DNA of 64,000 nt from Acanthamoeba sp. SK_2022b (Eukaryota; Discosea; Longamoebia; Acanthamoebidae): contig JANDJZ010001748.1 in assembly GCA_027943245.1 (NCBI GenBank), positions 62,001 through 126,000 on the forward strand. The letters run 5' to 3'. Of the stretch, positions 18,215 through 27,406 are shown one piece after another. A program made the position numbers and the translations under genes. Within the stretch, counting starts at the first letter, position 1, and every line of letters starts with the position of its first letter. The notes below the pieces were generated by a model. That model worked only from the letters and a program-made list of their open reading frames with translations, searched no databases and was not told the origin of the DNA.

Positions 18215-19412
18215 ACGCCAGCGCCTGTGCCAGCAGGGTGATCGGATGTTCACAGCGCTTGCTGGTGGACATTTCTATCTGCCATTTGCAGGTCTCGCAG
18301 TCGGTCACCACCAGATCCACCCCGCTCTCTTCGATCTGCCGGAACAGCGGCGCGCCGATGCCTTGCGAAGTGGCGTAGTTCTCCGATTTGAACCCGTAGG
18401 TGCCGGCGATGCCGCAGCACTGGGAATCCAGCACCACCAGCTCCAGCCCCGGTATCTGCCGCAGCAGCTCCAGCGTGTAGGCGGTCCAGCCCATCTTCTC
18501 CATATGGCAAGGCGTGTGATAAGCCACCCGCAGCGGCGTGTGCTTCAGCGGCAGGCTGCGCCCCTGATTGATCAGGCGATAGAGATAGCGCGTCGCCAGC
18601 TCCACCCGATCGCGCACCGGGGTAGTGTCCACGTCCAGCAGATGAGGGTATTCGTCGCGCAGGGTGAAGGTGCAGCTCGATGAGGTCGCCACCACCGGAA
18701 TGCCGCGCTCCAGCACCGTTTCATGCAGCGACTCGGCGTTGACCCTGGCCTGCTTTTTGGCCTGCTCGATAAACCCGTTGGCGATCAGCGGCACGCCGCA
18801 GCATTTCTCGCGTTTCAGCAGCTGCACGCCGATATCCAGCGCGTTGAACACCCGGATCAAATCCTTGCCCAACTGCGGATGGTTATAGTTGACGAAACAG
18901 CCGTGGAAAAACGCCACCTGCTCGGCATAACGCTGCTGAGCCTGCGCCTGTTGCCGGTACCAGCGGCGGAAAGTGCCGAACGAGTATTTCGGCAGTTCAC
19001 GGCGGTGATCGATCTTCAGCGCCTTGTCCAACAGCTTGCGCACCGGTTTCAGCCCGGTAGCGGCGTTGACGATCGGCGCGAACGGCGTCGACAGCGAGCC
19101 CATGATGTCGGTGTGGCTGAGGATGGCGTCGCGCAGTGTCGGCTTGCTCTGGGCGAAGTCGGCGCGGGCGCGCTGAATGATGTCGCCGATTTTGACGTCG
19201 GACGGGCAGGCCACTTCACAGCGCTTGCAGTTGGTGCAGTATTTCAGCGCTTCGTCGTACAGCGCCGGATCTTTCAGCCGCAGCCGCTCGCCGTCCGGCC
19301 CCGCCTGTTTTGGCCCCGGATAGAGCGGGTTCACTTTGGCGACCGGACAGTAGGTGGTGCAGACGGTGCATTTGATGCAGCTTTCAAAGCTGTGGTCCTG
19401 ATGCAGGCTCAT
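18213..19412 (-). CDS. glpC: GlpC, Fe-S subunit of anaerobic glycerol-3-phosphate dehydrogenase
   Basis: A 399-residue subunit (E. coli 396). The N-terminus has two 4Fe-4S ferredoxin motifs, CIKCTVCTTYCPV and CTNCKRCEVACPS. The rest carries two CCG domains (KCCGVPL and QCCGIAGTYG) as in heterodisulfide-reductase-type subunits. It anchors the GlpAB catalytic pair to the membrane and passes electrons to menaquinone during anaerobic growth on glycerol-3-phosphate. It is last in the glpABC operon and overlaps glpB by four bases (ATGA). All cluster cysteines are present. Confidence 0.97.
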   Translation of the reverse strand: MSLHQDHSFESCIKCTVCTTYCPVAKVNPLYPGPKQAGPDGERLRLKDPALYDEALKYCTNCKRCEVACPSDVKIGDIIQRARADFAQSKPTLRDAILSHTDIMGSLSTPFAPIVNAATGLKPVRKLLDKALKIDHRRELPKYSFGTFRRWYRQQAQAQQRYAEQVAFFHGCFVNYNHPQLGKDLIRVFNALDIGVQLLKREKCCGVPLIANGFIEQAKKQARVNAESLHETVLERGIPVVATSSSCTFTLRDEYPHLLDVDTTPVRDRVELATRYLYRLINQGRSLPLKHTPLRVAYHTPCHMEKMGWTAYTLELLRQIPGLELVVLDSQCCGIAGTYGFKSENYATSQGIGAPLFRQIEESGVDLVVTDCETCKWQIEMSTSKRCEHPITLLAQALA

Positions 19413-20677
19413 GCGTTTTCCTCCGCGGCGATCTGCTGCGCGACGTGCAGCGCACCGATCAATGACACGCCGGCGCCGCAGCCCTGCTGCAACGGATCGT
19501 AGCCGCCGGCGACCGCGCCGATGGCATACAGATTGTCGAACGGCATTCCCTGTTTCATCGCCCGCAGCCTGCCGTCGGTGCGCACGCCAAACTGCAGATA
19601 AGGCTGCGGTGCAAACAGCTCGCGCCGGCTCCAGTCGGCGCGAGCGGCGCGGCTGTGCACGTCCAGTCCGAAGATCGGCTCGCGCACCCCGTCGAAATCC
19701 GCCACCAGCCCATTGCTGAAGAAGCTGCCGCTGGCCAGCACCACCTGCTGCGCCCGCAGCGGAATATCGCCGTGGTTACGGGTATACAGGCCGGTGACGC
19801 GGCCGGCTTCACACTCGGCGCGCAGCACGCTGTCGCCAGGCATGAAAACGCCGCCCAGCTGTTGGAAACGCCGCCGCAGTGCCTGATGCAAGCGCATGCC
19901 GGGCACCGAAGGCGGCAGCGTCGGCAGCAGCCGGATCGGTTTGCCGACCGCATCCTGCAGCACCGCCAGCGACGCATCGTCCTCCAGGCCCAAACAGGCC
20001 GGCAGGAAGAGCGCGTCGGCCTCGCCCGCCAACCGCCGCAGCTCCTCGGCCATCGGCGGCAGGCTTTCCATCAAATCCAGCACCCGGGCGATGTTCACCG
20101 CGCGGAACTCGCTGGGGTTATTGCGCAATCTGTCCAGCGCCGGCATATGCAGATAGGCTACCTCCGTCTCTACGCCGAGCTCCCGGCTCAGGGAGTCGGC
20201 GGCCATCTGCGGCTGGAAGTCGAGGAACCCCTCGATGCCGATCACCGCAATACGCCGCCACGGCAGTTGGCCGGTCAGCGGCAGCGTCGGGATCGCCTGC
20301 GGGCTGAGCCAGGTGGCGCGGCGCGTCCCCAGCGGCGTAATACGCAGATGGTTATTGGCGCCCTCGCCCTGCAGGTTCAGCCCGCAGCGCGCCAGCAGCC
20401 GCTGCGCGGCGGCGGACAGCGCCGCCACCCGGCCGGGCCCGATCAGGGCATACGGATGCTGCGGCGCCTGCTGCGCCAACTGGGGTAACGCCGCCAGCGG
20501 CATCTCGACCGGCGTGCCGTCCGGCAATCTCGCCAGCAGATCGAGCGAGCCGGAGGAGAAGTAGAGCGCGCTCTGGCCGGAACTGACTACCGCGCAGCGC
20601 TTGCCCTGTTCGGCCACGGCAATGGCGCAGCTCAGGCCGGCCAGGCCACCGCCAATCACCACTACGTCAAATCGCAT
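19409..20677 (-). CDS. glpB: GlpB, subunit B of anaerobic glycerol-3-phosphate dehydrogenase
   Basis: The product is 422 residues long (E. coli 419). It begins MRFDVVVIGGGLAGLSCAIA, an FAD/NAD-type Rossmann motif, followed by the conserved QSALYFSSGSLDLL, and ends in GCGAGVSLIGALHVAQ. It forms the soluble catalytic dimer with GlpA. The ATG at 20677 was chosen because it aligns with the family start and sits six bases after AGGAGG; the preceding ATG at 20680 is too close to that site. The frame stays open upstream to 20767, but that part overlaps glpA and is not conserved. The gene overlaps glpA by 11 bases and glpC by four. Confidence 0.95.
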   Translation of the reverse strand: MRFDVVVIGGGLAGLSCAIAVAEQGKRCAVVSSGQSALYFSSGSLDLLARLPDGTPVEMPLAALPQLAQQAPQHPYALIGPGRVAALSAAAQRLLARCGLNLQGEGANNHLRITPLGTRRATWLSPQAIPTLPLTGQLPWRRIAVIGIEGFLDFQPQMAADSLSRELGVETEVAYLHMPALDRLRNNPSEFRAVNIARVLDLMESLPPMAEELRRLAGEADALFLPACLGLEDDASLAVLQDAVGKPIRLLPTLPPSVPGMRLHQALRRRFQQLGGVFMPGDSVLRAECEAGRVTGLYTRNHGDIPLRAQQVVLASGSFFSNGLVADFDGVREPIFGLDVHSRAARADWSRRELFAPQPYLQFGVRTDGRLRAMKQGMPFDNLYAIGAVAGGYDPLQQGCGAGVSLIGALHVAQQIAAEENA

Positions 20678-22316
20678 CATCCGCCTCCTGCTCCTTGTCG
20701 GCCTGGGCCTCAAGCCCGCATAACCCCTGGTAAACCCAGCTGGTAAATTCACTCTCACGCAGCGCATCGCCCCAGGCGATCGGCCGTACGCCTTTCCACC
20801 GTTCGTTGAGGAACTGCGACAGCTGCGCGATGGACTGCTGCGGCGTGCTGACCTTGAAGCGCGTCAGCAGCCCGGCGGCGCGGCAGGCGCAGAGTTCCCC
20901 CTGGCAGGTGCCCATGCCGACGCGGGTGCGGCGGCGCAGATCCACCAGGTTATTGACGGTCAGCGAATTGACCGCATAGCGCACTTCCCCGGCGGTCACC
21001 GCCTCGCATTCGCACACCAGGCTGGTGTCGAGCCGATCGGCCGCCGGCACCTGGCTGGCGCGATCGCCGTGGCGGTAAATTGCCGAGCCGCGAATGCTGG
21101 CGGGCAGAGAAACCACGCTGCGCACCGTTTCCTCCGCCGACTGGCGGGAGCCGGGCAACGCGTCCTGCGCGGTGGTGCACGGGCGGTTTACGCCAAGCTT
21201 TTCGCACACCTTGTCAGTGGCCCACTCCGCCATCAGGCGGTAGGTCATCAGCTTGCCGCCGGTGATGGTGATAAACCCTTCCAGCCCGTCGCGAGCGGCG
21301 TGATCGAGCAGCACGATGCCGCGGCTGACGTTGCGCCCGCTGGGATCGTCGTCGCTGGCCACCAGCGGCCGCACCCCGGCATAGGCGCGCAGAATGCGGG
21401 TCTGCGCCAGGGTGGGCGCCAGCAGCGCTCCCTCGCGGATCAGAATGTCCACCTCCTGCGGGGTCACCAGCATATTGTCAATTTGGTCGTAATCGATATG
21501 GGTCGAGGTGGTGCCGATCAGCGAGATGGTGTCGCCCGGCACCAGAATGTCGGCATCCGCCGGTTTGCGACAGCGGTTGATCACCATGTTGTTGATACGG
21601 TGGCCGAGGATCAGCAGCGCCCCTTTAGCCGGGAACATGCGGATGCGCAAGTCGGCGTATTCGGCGATCTGCTGGCCCCAGATGCCGGCGGCGTTGACCA
21701 CCACCGGCGCATGCAGCTCATAACGCCGCTGATTCTGATGGTCGTAAACGCGCACGCCCGTCACCCGGTCGCCGCTGCGCAGCAGCCCCACAACCTGGTG
21801 GTAGGTCAGGATCTGCGCGCCGTGTTCACGCGCGTCCAGCATGTTGGCGGCGGTCAGCCGGAAGGGATCGACAGTGCCGTCCGGCACCCGCACCGCGCCG
21901 ATCAGCGCCGGGTTGGCCGCCGGCTCCAGGCGCAGCGCCAGCTGCGGGTCGATCGCTTCGGCGTCGATGTCGGCCTGGCGACAGGCGGCGATAAACTGTT
22001 GCTGATAGTCCAGCGAGTCCTGCGGCAGGGTGATGAACAGCCCATCGGTGCGCTCGATGCAGTGGTGGGCAATGCGTTTCAGGATGCGGTTCTCTTCGAT
22101 GCACTCGCGCGCCGACTCGCCGTCGGTCACCGCATAGCGCGCGCCGCTGTGCAGTAAACCGTGGTTGCGGCCGGTGGCGCCGGTGGCGATGTCGTGGCGC
22201 TCCAGCAAGATGCAGCGCAAGCCGCGCCGCGCACAGTCGCGGGCGATGCCTGCACCGGTGGCGCCGCCGCCGATGATGATCACATCCGTTTCGCCGCCGT
22301 CAAAATAGCTGCTCAT
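20667..22316 (-). CDS. glpA: GlpA, catalytic subunit of anaerobic glycerol-3-phosphate dehydrogenase
   Basis: A 549-residue flavoprotein (E. coli 542) that oxidises sn-glycerol-3-phosphate to dihydroxyacetone phosphate. It has the FAD-binding IIGGGATGAGIARDCARRG with the second glycine block ATGATGRNHGLLHSGARY, the conserved ITGGKLMTYR, and a C-terminal BFD-like cysteine region (CECEAVT and GTCQGELCACR) that probably holds a 2Fe-2S cluster. It leads the glpABC operon, divergent from glpT. The shared upstream region has CRP- and GlpR-type sites. Confidence 0.97.
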   Translation of the reverse strand: MSSYFDGGETDVIIIGGGATGAGIARDCARRGLRCILLERHDIATGATGRNHGLLHSGARYAVTDGESARECIEENRILKRIAHHCIERTDGLFITLPQDSLDYQQQFIAACRQADIDAEAIDPQLALRLEPAANPALIGAVRVPDGTVDPFRLTAANMLDAREHGAQILTYHQVVGLLRSGDRVTGVRVYDHQNQRRYELHAPVVVNAAGIWGQQIAEYADLRIRMFPAKGALLILGHRINNMVINRCRKPADADILVPGDTISLIGTTSTHIDYDQIDNMLVTPQEVDILIREGALLAPTLAQTRILRAYAGVRPLVASDDDPSGRNVSRGIVLLDHAARDGLEGFITITGGKLMTYRLMAEWATDKVCEKLGVNRPCTTAQDALPGSRQSAEETVRSVVSLPASIRGSAIYRHGDRASQVPAADRLDTSLVCECEAVTAGEVRYAVNSLTVNNLVDLRRRTRVGMGTCQGELCACRAAGLLTRFKVSTPQQSIAQLSQFLNERWKGVRPIAWGDALRESEFTSWVYQGLCGLEAQADKEQEADDAI

Positions 22317-22380
22317 GTCGCTCCCTCAGGATCGGTAGTTATGAGCCTATTGAGCCACGGTTATTAGGGTCTTTGTTTGA

Positions 22381-22400
22381 TAAGGAACAATAACGAACAT
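22381..22400. promoter_or_regulatory. GlpR-like operator
   Basis: TAAGGAACAATAACGAACAT has a perfect right half (TAACGAACAT) and a poor left half compared with the GlpR consensus. It lies on the glpA side of the divergent region. Confidence 0.5.
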
Positions 22401-22435
22401 GAAACGAAATAAAAATGTCCACAAAAAACCATCAA

Positions 22436-22451
22436 TGTGATCATAATCACG
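22436..22451. promoter_or_regulatory. CRP-binding site
   Basis: TGTGATCATAATCACG fits TGTGA-N6-TCACA except for the last base. It is midway between the glpA and glpT starts, so it could serve both. Confidence 0.75.
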
Positions 22452-22681
22452 ATTTTTTGGACGTTTTTCTATTTCATAACGTTAACGAATCGCTCAAAAT
22501 CCGCCGTGGCTTCATGAAAGTGTAACAATTGCGCCATTCGTCACAGCGACACCAGGCGTATTTGATGACAATGGCGCTCGTTATGGAACACAAAAACACC
22601 ACATTCGATATCCGCTCAATCATCAAATGAACGTAAAAGGTCATATTGATGTGATAACAGATAAAGCCATCGGAGGCGCTC

Positions 22682-24034
22682 ATGTTGAGTATTTTTAAGC
22701 CGGCCGCACACACCGCCCGTGTGCCGAGCGATAAGGTAGACCCGCTCTACCGTAAGCTGCGCTGGCAAATTTTCCTGGGGATCTTCTTCGGTTACGCCGC
22801 TTACTATCTGGTGCGTAAGAACTTCACCCTGGCCATGCCTTACCTGATCGAACAAGGCTTCAGCCGCGGTGACCTCGGCTTCGCGCTGTCGGGCATCTCC
22901 ATTGCCTACGGCTTCTCCAAATTCATCATGGGTTCGGTCTCCGACCGTTCCAACCCGCGGGTGTTCCTGCCCGCCGGCCTGATCCTGGCGGCGGCGGTGA
23001 TGTTGTTCATGGGCTTCGTGCCGTGGGCCACCTCCAGCATCGCCATCATGTTCGTCCTGCTGTTCCTGTGCGGCTGGTTCCAGGGCATGGGTTGGCCGCC
23101 GTGCGGCCGCACCATGGTGCACTGGTGGTCGCAGAAAGAACGCGGCGGCATCGTTTCCATCTGGAACTGCGCCCACAACGTGGGTGGCGGCCTGCCGCCG
23201 CTGCTATTCCTGCTGGGTATGGCCTGGTTCAACGACTGGCACGCGGCGCTGTACATGCCGGCCTTCGGCGCCATCCTGGTGGCCCTGATCGCCTTCGCCC
23301 TGATGCGCGACACCCCGCAATCCTGCGGCCTGCCGCCAATTGAAGAGTACAAAAACGACTATCCGGACGACTACAGCGAAAAAGACGAAGAAGAGCTGAC
23401 CGCCAAGCAGATCTTCATGCAGTACATTCTGCCGAACAAGCTGCTGTGGTACATCGCGGTCGCCAACGTGTTCGTCTATCTGCTGCGTTACGGCATTCTG
23501 GACTGGTCGCCGACCTACCTGAAAGAAGTGAAACACTTCGCACTGGACAAGTCGTCCTGGGCCTACTTCCTGTATGAATACGCCGGTATCCCGGGCACCC
23601 TGCTGTGCGGCTGGATGTCGGACAAAGTGTTCAAAGGCAACCGCGGCGCCACCGGCGTGTTCTTCATGACGCTGGTGACCATCGCCACCGTGGTGTTCTG
23701 GATGAACCCGGCCGGTAACCCGACCGTGGACATGATCTGTATGCTGGTCATCGGCTTCCTGATCTACGGCCCGGTGATGCTGATCGGCCTGCACGCACTG
23801 GAGCTGGCGCCGAAGAAAGCCGCCGGCACCGCCGCGGGCTTCACCGGCCTGTTCGGCTACCTGGGCGGCTCGGTTGCAGCCAGCGCCATCGTCGGTTACA
23901 CCGTGGACTTCTTCGGTTGGGACGGCGGCTTCATGGTGATGATCGGCGGCGGCGTGCTGGCGGTTATCCTGCTGCTGCTGACCATGCTGAACGAAAAGAA
24001 ACACCACGCGGAAATCGCCGCCAAGCGCGGTTAA
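22682..24034 (+). CDS. glpT: GlpT, glycerol-3-phosphate:phosphate antiporter
   Basis: A 450-residue major facilitator (E. coli 452) with twelve membrane helices. It begins [10 protein letters not shown], as in E. coli, and carries the OPA-family features [20 protein letters not shown] (with the phosphate-binding arginine), [16 protein letters not shown] and [15 protein letters not shown]. It exchanges sn-glycerol-3-phosphate (and fosfomycin) for phosphate. ATG 22682 follows ATCGGAGGCGCTC. The gene leads glpTQ and is divergent from glpABC. A terminator-like hairpin separates it from glpQ. Confidence 0.98.
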   Translation: MLSIFKPAAHTARVPSDKVDPLYRKLRWQIFLGIFFGYAAYYLVRKNFTLAMPYLIEQGFSRGDLGFALSGISIAYGFSKFIMGSVSDRSNPRVFLPAGLILAAAVMLFMGFVPWATSSIAIMFVLLFLCGWFQGMGWPPCGRTMVHWWSQKERGGIVSIWNCAHNVGGGLPPLLFLLGMAWFNDWHAALYMPAFGAILVALIAFALMRDTPQSCGLPPIEEYKNDYPDDYSEKDEEELTAKQIFMQYILPNKLLWYIAVANVFVYLLRYGILDWSPTYLKEVKHFALDKSSWAYFLYEYAGIPGTLLCGWMSDKVFKGNRGATGVFFMTLVTIATVVFWMNPAGNPTVDMICMLVIGFLIYGPVMLIGLHALELAPKKAAGTAAGFTGLFGYLGGSVAASAIVGYTVDFFGWDGGFMVMIGGGVLAVILLLLTMLNEKKHHAEIAAKRG

Positions 24035-24059
24035 GCGTCACACGACTTTTGCATGATTT

Positions 24060-24083
24060 AAAGGCCGCCCTGCGGCCTTTTTA
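24060..24083 (+). terminator. Hairpin between glpT and glpQ
   Basis: AAAGGCCGC-CCT-GCGGCCTTTTT forms an 8-9-bp stem with a T run 25 bases after the glpT stop. It is probably a partial terminator that lowers glpQ relative to glpT, or it protects the glpT mRNA end. Confidence 0.75.
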
Positions 24084-24117
24084 CTACCCTGCCCCCAACA
24101 ACACGGAGAAAAACGGA

Positions 24118-25197
24118 ATGCGGACTCAAGTCAAAGCCCTGCTGACAGGGATCATTCTCGCCACCTCGATGGTCAGCGCCGCACAGGCAGCGGACAAAGT
24201 GGTGATCGCCCACCGCGGCGCCAGCGGCTACCTGCCGGAACATACCCTGCCGGCGAAAGCGATGGCCTACGCCCAGGGCGCCGATTACCTCGAACAAGAT
24301 CTGGTGATGACCAAGGACAACGAGCTGGTGGTGCTGCACGACCATTACCTCGATCGCGTCACCGACGTCGCCGAACGCTTCCCGGACCGCGCGCGCAAAG
24401 ACGGCCGCTACTACGCCATCGACTTTACGCTGGCGGAGATCAAATCGCTGAAGTTCACCGAAGGCTTTGAAATCGAAAACGGCAAGAAGGTACAGGGTTA
24501 TCCTGGCCGCTTCCCGATGGGCAAATCCGACTTCCGCGTACACACCTTCCAGGAAGAGATCGAGTTCGTGCAGGGTCTGAACCATTCGACCGGCAAAAAC
24601 ATCGGCATCTACCCTGAAATCAAGGCGCCGTGGTTCCACAAACAGGAAGGCAAAGACATCTCCAGCAAAGTGCTGGCGGTACTCAAGCAGTACGGTTACA
24701 CCGGCAAGAACGATAACGTCTACCTGCAGTGCTTCGACGCCAACGAGCTCAAACGCATCAAGAACGAGCTGGAGCCGAAGCTGGGCATGGATCTGAAGCT
24801 GGTGCAGCTGATCGCCTATAACGACTGGCAGGAAACCTACGAGCAGAAAGCCGACGGCAAGTGGGTAGAATACGACTACGACTGGATGTTCAAGCCGGGC
24901 GCGATGAAGAAAATCGCTCAGTATGCCGACGGCATCGGGCCGGACTACCACATGCTGGTGGTCGCGGATCAATCCAAGCCGGGCCACATCGTGCTGACCG
25001 ACATGGTGAAAGAAGCGCATGCCAGCAAGCTGGCGGTGCACCCGTTCACCATCCGCGCCGATGCGCTGCCGAAGTACGTGACCGACGTGAACCAGCTGTA
25101 TGACGTGATTTACAACCAGGCCGGCGTCGACGGTGTGTTCACCGACTTCCCGGACAAGGGCGTGCAGTTCCTGCAGAAGCAGGGCCAGCACAAGTAA
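24118..25197 (+). CDS. glpQ: GlpQ, periplasmic glycerophosphodiester phosphodiesterase
   Basis: The product is 359 residues long (E. coli 358). A signal peptide (1-25, ending AAQAA) precedes the GDPD TIM barrel. Catalytic features are HRGASGYLPEHT (H32), the metal ligands around EQDLVMTKD, and LHDHYLDRVTDVA (H74). It hydrolyses glycerophosphocholine and related diesters to glycerol-3-phosphate, which GlpT imports. ATG 24118 was chosen because it starts the signal peptide and follows CGGAG; the open frame further upstream overlaps glpT. It is transcribed with glpT through a leaky hairpin. Confidence 0.97.
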   Translation: MRTQVKALLTGIILATSMVSAAQAADKVVIAHRGASGYLPEHTLPAKAMAYAQGADYLEQDLVMTKDNELVVLHDHYLDRVTDVAERFPDRARKDGRYYAIDFTLAEIKSLKFTEGFEIENGKKVQGYPGRFPMGKSDFRVHTFQEEIEFVQGLNHSTGKNIGIYPEIKAPWFHKQEGKDISSKVLAVLKQYGYTGKNDNVYLQCFDANELKRIKNELEPKLGMDLKLVQLIAYNDWQETYEQKADGKWVEYDYDWMFKPGAMKKIAQYADGIGPDYHMLVVADQSKPGHIVLTDMVKEAHASKLAVHPFTIRADALPKYVTDVNQLYDVIYNQAGVDGVFTDFPDKGVQFLQKQGQHK

Positions 25198-25200
25198 TGC

Positions 25201-25385
25201 CAAGGGCGCCGCAAGGCGCCCTTGAATTGCTGACAAAGGAGGAAAAAACGTGGTTTTTCCTCCTTTGTGGATATCAGTCGAAAATCAATAAATTGATTTT
25301 CCTTGTTTTTTAGATATTGCCCTCTGTCCGCTCGGCAACGTCATCCGGCTTATCATTGACTTTAAGGGCGCCGCAAGGCGCCCTT
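25201..25385. repeat. Cluster of four perfect inverted repeats after glpQ
   Basis: Within 185 bases there are four perfect palindromic stems: CAAGGGCGCC-GCAA-GGCGCCCTTG (25201-25224); a 15-bp stem, ACAAAGGAGGAAAAA with its exact complement (25233-25268); GAAAATCAAT-AA-ATTGATTTTC followed by CTTGTTTTTT (25280-25311); and a second copy of the first stem (25364-25385). The first can end glpQ. The third looks like a true Rho-independent terminator. The last serves yigL from the other side. The region contains no ORF. Confidence 0.85.
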
Positions 25386-25413
25386 GTTATTTCAGAGAAA
25401 CGGCCGGGTGATT

Positions 25414-26211
25414 TCAGAGGAACATCTTGCGCAGGTAGTGCGGCACCGCGTTATCGACGTTGGAGCCGATCACTTCCAGCTCCGGCAGCATATCCTTCAG
25501 GCGCTGATGCGCATCGCGCATGATGCAGCCCTTGCCGGCCATCGACAGCATCTCCAGATCGTTCATGCCGTCGCCGAAGGCGATGCACTCTTGCAGCGTA
25601 TAGCCGATGATCTTGGCCACTTCTTCCAGCGCATGCCCTTTCGACACGCCGCCCGCCATCACTTCCAGGCAGGTCGGGAACGAGAAGCTGACGTTGACCC
25701 GATCGCCCCAGCGCGCGTTGATGGCATCTTCCACCTGCAGCAGCCGCTCGTGATCTTCGCAGGTGAAGTAGACCTTGCAGACGCCGTCGGTTTCCAGCAG
25801 GCCCGGCTCGAACAGCTGATATTTGAACACCGACTCCTGGAAGAACTCTTCCTGCTCAGGGCTTTCGCGGTTGATGAACCAGTCATCGTTACGGTAGACG
25901 TTGGTGGTGATCTCCGGATCGTCGTGCAGCATGCCGTACAGATCGCGGGCGATATCCCCGTCCAGGTTATGGCTGAAGATCAACTCGCCGGCGGTGTTGT
26001 GCACCCGCGCGCCGTTGGAGGTGATCATAAAGGCGCTGATCTCCAGGCTGTCGCGGATCTGCGCCACGTCGATATGGTGACGGCCGGTGGCGAACACGAA
26101 ATGTACGCCGCGCTGGGTCAGCAACTTCAGCGTTTCTTTGGCGTACGGCGACAGGGTATGGTCGGGAGACAGCAGCGTGCCATCTAAATCGGAAGCGACG
26201 ACGTGATACAT
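25414..26211 (-). CDS. yigL: YigL, HAD-family sugar/pyridoxal phosphate phosphatase
   Basis: A 265-residue HAD phosphatase of the Cof type, nearly collinear with E. coli YigL (266). It has the nucleophile motif DLDGTLL (D8, D10), motif II ITSNGA, the lysine in GGVSKGHAL and motif IV FGDGMNDLEML. E. coli YigL dephosphorylates sugar phosphates accumulated during phosphosugar stress (it is stabilised by the small RNA SgrS through the upstream pldB message) and acts on pyridoxal phosphate. It starts four bases after the pldB stop, the same layout that allows SgrS control in E. coli. Confidence 0.96.
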   Translation of the reverse strand: MYHVVASDLDGTLLSPDHTLSPYAKETLKLLTQRGVHFVFATGRHHIDVAQIRDSLEISAFMITSNGARVHNTAGELIFSHNLDGDIARDLYGMLHDDPEITTNVYRNDDWFINRESPEQEEFFQESVFKYQLFEPGLLETDGVCKVYFTCEDHERLLQVEDAINARWGDRVNVSFSFPTCLEVMAGGVSKGHALEEVAKIIGYTLQECIAFGDGMNDLEMLSMAGKGCIMRDAHQRLKDMLPELEVIGSNVDNAVPHYLRKMFL

Positions 26212-26215
26212 AGCG

Positions 26216-27259
26216 TTATGTTCTAACCTCTGATGGAGTTGTCGGCGGCAGCGCGCCGCCTAAGTGTTGAGCAAAGAAGCGCAGGATTGCGTTCAGTGCT
26301 TCGGCGCGCATCGCGTCCCGCTCGAACAGGATCTCATGGCGTGCGCCGTTGATAACCCACGGAAGCCCCCCTTCGCAAGGGCGCCCCGCGTCTGACAGAG
26401 CCTGACAAAAAGCCTGGTGCGAACGGTTGTCGACCACCCGTTCCTCACCGGCCTGCAAAAGCAACAGCGGCGTTGTTATCTCCCCGGCCTGAGCGATAAT
26501 CTGCCGGCCGGCGCGGATGCTCTCCCGCACCCAATGGTAGGTCGGCCCGCCCACCTGCAGCTCGGGGTAATCGGCGTAATAGCGCAGGCTGCGCCGATAG
26601 CGCTCGCGGCTGTGGGTCAACACGTTGACCACATAGGGCAACGGACGCCACTGGCCGGTGCCCACCGCGTAGTAGTCGCGGATCGCCGGGCGCGTCTCCG
26701 CCCAGTCGAGAATGCGGTCGGCCAGCCAGCCCGGCATCGGCAACTGGATGCCGAACATCGGCGCGCAAAACGCCACCGCGTCGAATGCCTGCGGCCGGCG
26801 CTGCAGGAACTGCGCCAGGATCGCACCGCCCATCGAATGCGCCAGCGCGAAGCGCTGCCGATAACCGCGCGATTCGACCTCGCGCTGCCAAAGCTGCTCG
26901 AAATCGTCCACGTAGTCGGCGAAGTTTATCACATGACCGCGGTGCGTATCCGCCAGTAAACGGCCGGAGCGCCCCTGGCCGCGATGATCGATGATCACCA
27001 CGTCGTAACCGCAGTGGAACAGATCGTAGGCCACCTCGGGGTATTTCACGTAGCTTTCGATGCGGCCGGGGCTGACCACCACCACCCGCTGATGTCGCGC
27101 GGAGCGAAAACGCACAAAGCGGATCGGCACGCCGTCCACGCCGCTGAACTCGCCCTCTTCCCGCCGCCGCCAGAAGTCCAGCAGCGGCCCGGTGGCGAAG
27201 GCAGCGAACTGCGTTTCACGCGTTAACCAGTCATCGGAGCTGAGAGTGAACGAGGTCAT
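26216..27259 (-). CDS. pldB: PldB, lysophospholipase L2
   Basis: The product is 347 residues long (E. coli 340), an alpha/beta hydrolase of the monoacylglycerol-lipase group. It has IIDHRGQGRSGRLLAD, the nucleophile elbow LAHSMGGAI, GGPTYHWVRES, and the late catalytic residues in QAGEERVVDN and GARHEILFE. It hydrolyses lysophospholipids at the cytoplasmic face of the inner membrane. I took ATG 27259 as the start because the sequence from W27 on (DWLTRETQFAAF) aligns with the family. An upstream frame to 27307 adds residues that look non-native. It is in one operon with yigL. Confidence 0.94.
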   Translation of the reverse strand: MTSFTLSSDDWLTRETQFAAFATGPLLDFWRRREEGEFSGVDGVPIRFVRFRSARHQRVVVVSPGRIESYVKYPEVAYDLFHCGYDVVIIDHRGQGRSGRLLADTHRGHVINFADYVDDFEQLWQREVESRGYRQRFALAHSMGGAILAQFLQRRPQAFDAVAFCAPMFGIQLPMPGWLADRILDWAETRPAIRDYYAVGTGQWRPLPYVVNVLTHSRERYRRSLRYYADYPELQVGGPTYHWVRESIRAGRQIIAQAGEITTPLLLLQAGEERVVDNRSHQAFCQALSDAGRPCEGGLPWVINGARHEILFERDAMRAEALNAILRFFAQHLGGALPPTTPSEVRT

Positions 27260-27406
27260 CAAGAGCGTTTTCCCTGTGGGGCCGGCGGAAAATGTGACCG
27301 CTGGCACAAGAAATCATACTAGCGTATTGTGATTCAATTCTTACAAAAAACGGCGCCGCCTCGGCGCATTGTGGCACAAAACGACACTTTCAGGGAGCCG
27401 AGAACC

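Larger units (their letters stand above)
22317..22681. promoter_or_regulatory. Divergent glpA-glpT control region
   Basis: A 365-base AT-rich gap between two divergent glp operons. It holds a CRP-like site (TGTGATCATAATCACG at 22436-22451), a GlpR-like operator (22381-22400) and further GlpR half-sites, such as GTTAACGAATCG near 22481 and ACATTCGATAT near 22601. FNR or ArcA sites are expected for glpABC, but I could not assign any. Confidence 0.65.

Noticed and set aside
20677..20767. N-terminal extension of GlpB
   Set aside because: The extra 30 codons overlap glpA out of frame. Only the start at 20677 has AGGAGG at a normal distance and matches the family.
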